From Anthoceros angustus (lineage: Eukaryota; Streptophyta; Anthocerotopsida; Anthocerotales; Anthocerotaceae): a DNA stretch of 64,000 nt. Both the position numbers and the translations under genes were made by a program. Location: assembly GCA_010909165.1 (NCBI GenBank), contig MU008164.1, forward strand, positions 1,054,001 through 1,118,000. The letters run 5' to 3'. The notes below the pieces were generated by a model that worked only from the letters and a program-made list of their open reading frames with translations, was not told the DNA's origin and made no database searches. Positions 60,797-64,000 of this stretch are shown here, in pieces; the stretch's first letter is position 1; each line of letters starts with the position of its first letter.

Positions 60797-63700
60797 GTTC
60801 ACCTCACTGGTGGCCCCACTCCAAGTTGAATTGAATCAAGTCACCTTCACCAGGCAGCGAGTTACTGCCCTGGAACTGGCCACATCTTATCTGAGACTAT
60901 TCCACTACCTACACTCTCTTAAAGCCCAAGGTACCCGCACACAAGCATTCTTCATGTTTTCAGAGGTGGCCAGCTGCCCCTAATGGACATCGACAACGAT
61001 GCTTTCCATGATCAATCCCCCACGGACCACCCAACCACTCAACAGACTGGAGCAGGAAATCGGAATCGACATTCCCGAGGTGTGAAAAAAATCTGGATCA
61101 TCAGCGAGCTGCAATTGGTGGTCGCGGTCCCTTCATATCTCAACGCCCAACAGCAGCCACAAACAAGCAGGCAGTTGTCTCGCCGACCCCGGTTCCTGAG
61201 CTGGCAGGCAGGCGCTCTGATCCACAGCACCGGCTGCAGCCGGTGACCCGAACGATATTCTTGTCAGGACATCGACATGACCGATGACCATCCACGTGGC
61301 AGGGCACGATTGCCGCTACCTCCTTGTGGCTCAGGTCCTCCCGGTGTGTCGGCCCCACGTGTCCGTGACAAAGCCGCCACATGTGGCCTGTAATGCTGCG
61401 TCTGACTGTCTGACTCACTCAAGACTCGGCCAGAGATTCGATCCTGCGACCCCCTTAATCACAGTCTTGTGCCTTCGCAACCCCGCCACCAGATCTGCGT
61501 GAGCAAATATCAAGCAAAAATCACGCCTCAAAAAATCACGCTCTACCGCCGCCAGCCCCCGCGGTGTGCAACGTACCTGCATACCTGGGATTGCCATTCT
61601 TTTGGTTACATTCACTTCACATTCCGTATGGGCGTGGAGCAGAAAATGCGCGCTCGTTTATGTCTGGCGGTCAAGTACGCAGACATGCAAGGCTGCGAGA
61701 AATTGACGACCATGGTATTTCCCCGTCCAGAAGCACTGCCCACGACAGCTGGTCATTTGGAGGGGCGTTGGAATGTGTGGTGGCAGATTCATGGCTGAAA
61801 TCGTTTTAACAATTTTGTGGAATGCGGAACTGGAGTAGGTAGTGGCAGCAGGAGAGCAACCCATGTGACAGGCCCATGTGACGAGAGAGCCGTAAGCCAG
61901 GATGTGGCTGACATTTCAGTCCAGCAAAAAGCCCTTTCCCTGGGGGAAAACGATGCAAAGCGATATCCAGTGCTACGGTGGGGCCGCCTGGACAGTTAGG
62001 TTGCACCGGAATCGGACTTGGCGGGGAGAGAAGTACTGAAACTAGTGGCGGACAGGAGTCATGTCCACGCCAGCTTGGGTGACACCAAAAACCTGCACCA
62101 CCACTTGGACTGCTGGGGCATGTGGAAGTGGAACCTGCTCCAGCGCACCTGGATATTATGTGGACCAACAACGGCTGCGTACAAGTACAAAATTTCTGCT
62201 CCTCCGCATTTTTGCAAACGCACTTGGGATTCCTGTCGGATCATGATAAGACTCCTATTCATTCATGGGCTAGAAGAAGAAGATGATGAAGAAGAAGAAG
62301 TCTATTGTAGTCCATTTGGATGGAATTTTTCTATCGTGGAACGTGGTATTTAACAATTTCTACCAATGGTGTGCCTCAGGTACTAGCACCAAGGGCATCC
62401 ACTCCTTCAAGGCATTCATTGTTATTAATGTGTGTCCATTTGGCCTCAATCTGCCCCGAGTGTGGGGCTATGCAAAGTCATGGGCATAATGACCGAGCAA
62501 GAAAGTGAAGAGACCTTTAGTCTTCTCCAAAGCTTTTTTAAAGCTATCTACACTTGTGACTTGGGCTAGGATTTACATGCTAGGAATTGAGGAGACTTTA
62601 TTCAAAACACGGACAAAGGTACTCCTATCTACATAGGTACTCCACATGGAGAGCTCCCATGAGAGCTTCCAGCAGAAACCACGTCCATGTGGTTCTTAAC
62701 ATGCGAAACATTCTAACAGCTGGCCATGGAGACGGTGTTTGTGTGTGGTGGTGGGTTGGTCAGAAGTGCTTTGGCTATGGACCACAAGGCTAACAGGGGA
62801 CAGCTGTCGCATACACTTGTTTGCAGCTCACAGATGTTTGGAGGCCGGCAACAAGCCGTTTTGAGCCATAACTTAGCCCGACACGGATGAGGGATGAGGG
62901 ATGAGGGAAGGTTCTGGACGTCAGGCATTGATAGGAGGCGAATCTCGGGCCGCCGAGATTGCGCGGACGACCGCATTTGTTCCCGGCCAGAAGATGGGCT
63001 TCCCTGCGCGCGGCGAAACCACGCCGGCGAAACGCCACTCCACGTGACCTAATTCCCAGCGCTGCCCGCCCCTGGCACCCAGCCGCTGATGTGGCAACAG
63101 CGCTTCCCAGCCACATCATCCGTCCCGCGACCGCGACCGGCAGTCCGGGACCGGTCGCCGGCCTCTGCCGCCTCGGACCCGGACCTGCAAGGCTGCAACC
63201 TGAGGCCCCGGAGCCTGCTGTGTGTGCGCGTGTCCCAGCCACCCGAGCCGCAGGAGCCACAAGCTTTTCGTAATTTGAGAAAACCTTTTTATTTGCGGAA
63301 ATTTCTCAGCCAAAAGCTTTTCCTCTCTCCAGCGGCCGCCTCTCTCCTCGCACGCGCACCTCGGGCCTGCGCCCGGTCTTTACGTTCCCGGCGCGCCTCA
63401 CGTTTCGGTCGCGAGGCGCGGGACGTGTAAGCCGGGCGGTCGGGTACACATGGGGTCCCTCCCTCCCGCTTGCCTGCCTGCTCGCTGGCTCTGCTTTGCG
63501 TGCTGCTGTTCCTGCTCCCCTCAGATTGGTGTTCTGCCTTCGCCGCAGCGCCTGCTGGTGTTGTGCACGTCTCCGTGCTGGCTCGAGAGTTGCTGTTGAA
63601 GCGCGCGCGACTGGAATCGGTGCAGGGTTGGCTCGATTCCCGCAGATCCAGCCCGCAGGCATTCGCTCCTTGTGGGAGGCAGCAGCAGCCGGGAAGGCGC

Positions 63701-64000
63701 TGCGGTGGCTGTTCCGGTCTCTGCTGAGCCCGCCTGCTCGGCCGTGCTTTCTGCTGGAAGCTCTCTTGGAGCAAGAGGAAGCTCGGACTGCCGCTCTTCT
63801 GCTGCTTTGCTCCGCCCTTCGCCTCTGGTTCGGGGGTAGGGATACCGGCCTTGCGCTTGGTTGAGTCCTGCCGGGCGCATTTTCGCTGCCCATCTCTGTC
63901 CGGATCCTGGGTTTGGTTGTGGGCGATAGAGAGCGTTCGTTTCGTGGTCGTTCTTCGACGTTTTGTCACATTTCAGCCCCTTTTGTCCCATTCGGAGGCC
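60797..64000. other. 3.2-kb region with no supported gene
   Basis: Open frames of 60-226 codons occur on both strands, densest at 62950-63990 where the DNA is GC-rich, but none shows a family motif or splice-linked continuity. The GC-rich end could be the promoter and leader of a gene starting beyond the window. A plus frame near 63451 (ATG GGG TCC) is short and Cys-rich and not convincing. No transposon ends, tRNA or other RNA gene was found. Confidence 0.5.

Noticed and set aside
61415-61470. T-arm-like gattcgatcctgcg suggesting a minus-strand tRNA
   Set aside because: The flanks do not give an acceptor stem or anticodon arm.
63450-63730. A signal-peptide-like plus frame (CSLALLCVLLFLLPSDWCSA)
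   Set aside because: That frame has no ATG; the nearby ATG at about 63450 is in a different frame that ends within about 50 codons.
63289-63991. Frames of 156-226 codons on the minus strand at the right edge
   Set aside because: Two overlapping GC-rich minus frames run in parallel with low-complexity Arg/Ser/Gln content, as expected from base composition; no motif was recognised.

Overview
The window is plant nuclear DNA. Host genes have many short introns with GT...AG borders, and there are copia-type LTR retrotransposons, a CACTA transposon, a very long PLS-class pentatricopeptide-repeat (PPR) gene, a plant-specific dormancy/auxin-associated gene (DRM1/ARP) and an RPN10 with the three UIMs usual in plants. 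It also carries CCDC40, a structural protein of motile cilia. Seed plants other than cycads and Ginkgo have no flagellate sperm, so the source is most likely a seed-free land plant (bryophyte, lycophyte or fern). Introns of about 60-250 nt and the intronless PPR gene with a DYW-like tail fit a lycophyte or bryophyte better than a fern, but I cannot name the species.

Layout. 1-7.1 kb: a minus-strand copia element that runs off the left edge, with its PBS at 6457-6468 and a dispersed hairpin-bearing repeat beside it. 7.3-10.8 kb: a minus-strand non-LTR reverse-transcriptase element. 11.3-22.1 kb: a plus-strand copia element bounded by two almost identical 256-bp LTRs. 22.3-23.3 kb: a C-rich minisatellite. 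23.9-41.0 kb: a compact island of six host genes: CCDC40 (+), SMG9 (-) and RPN10 (+) divergent from a 211-bp spacer, DRM1/ARP (+), threonine aldolase (+) and an FQR1/WrbA-type quinone reductase (+). 41.5-50 kb: a minus-strand CACTA transposon split by a complete minus-strand copia element. 50.4-51.1 kb: a minisatellite and a second copy of the hairpin repeat. 51.6-57.7 kb: a 1565-codon PPR gene flanked by two PPR relics. 58.2-59.3 kb: a degenerate tandem repeat with a MITE-like insert. 59.9-60.8 kb: a PPIL1-type cyclophilin. 60.8-64 kb: no gene I can support.

The host genes are housekeeping or developmental and share no obvious pathway: ciliary axoneme assembly, nonsense-mediated decay, proteasomal ubiquitin recognition, amino-acid metabolism, quinone redox, spliceosome-associated prolyl isomerisation and organelle RNA processing. 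Every splice junction I place keeps frame, apart from one extra A in the last CCDC40 exon. The transposon ORFs, by contrast, are broken by many 1-5 nt indels and carry at least six local tandem duplications with 4-8 bp junction microhomology. Because the two LTRs of the 11.3-22.1 kb element are nearly identical, much of this damage may reflect consensus error in methylated DNA rather than age.

The most unusual items are: the PPR protein (an N-terminal motif resembling the PDF motif of OSB proteins, ten near-identical PLS triplets, and a DYW-like tail lacking zinc-site residues); the repeat with two adjacent near-perfect hairpins present at two loci; a roughly 200-bp (GCGCC)n array in the leader of the nested copia; and the microhomology-flanked tandem duplications confined to transposons.
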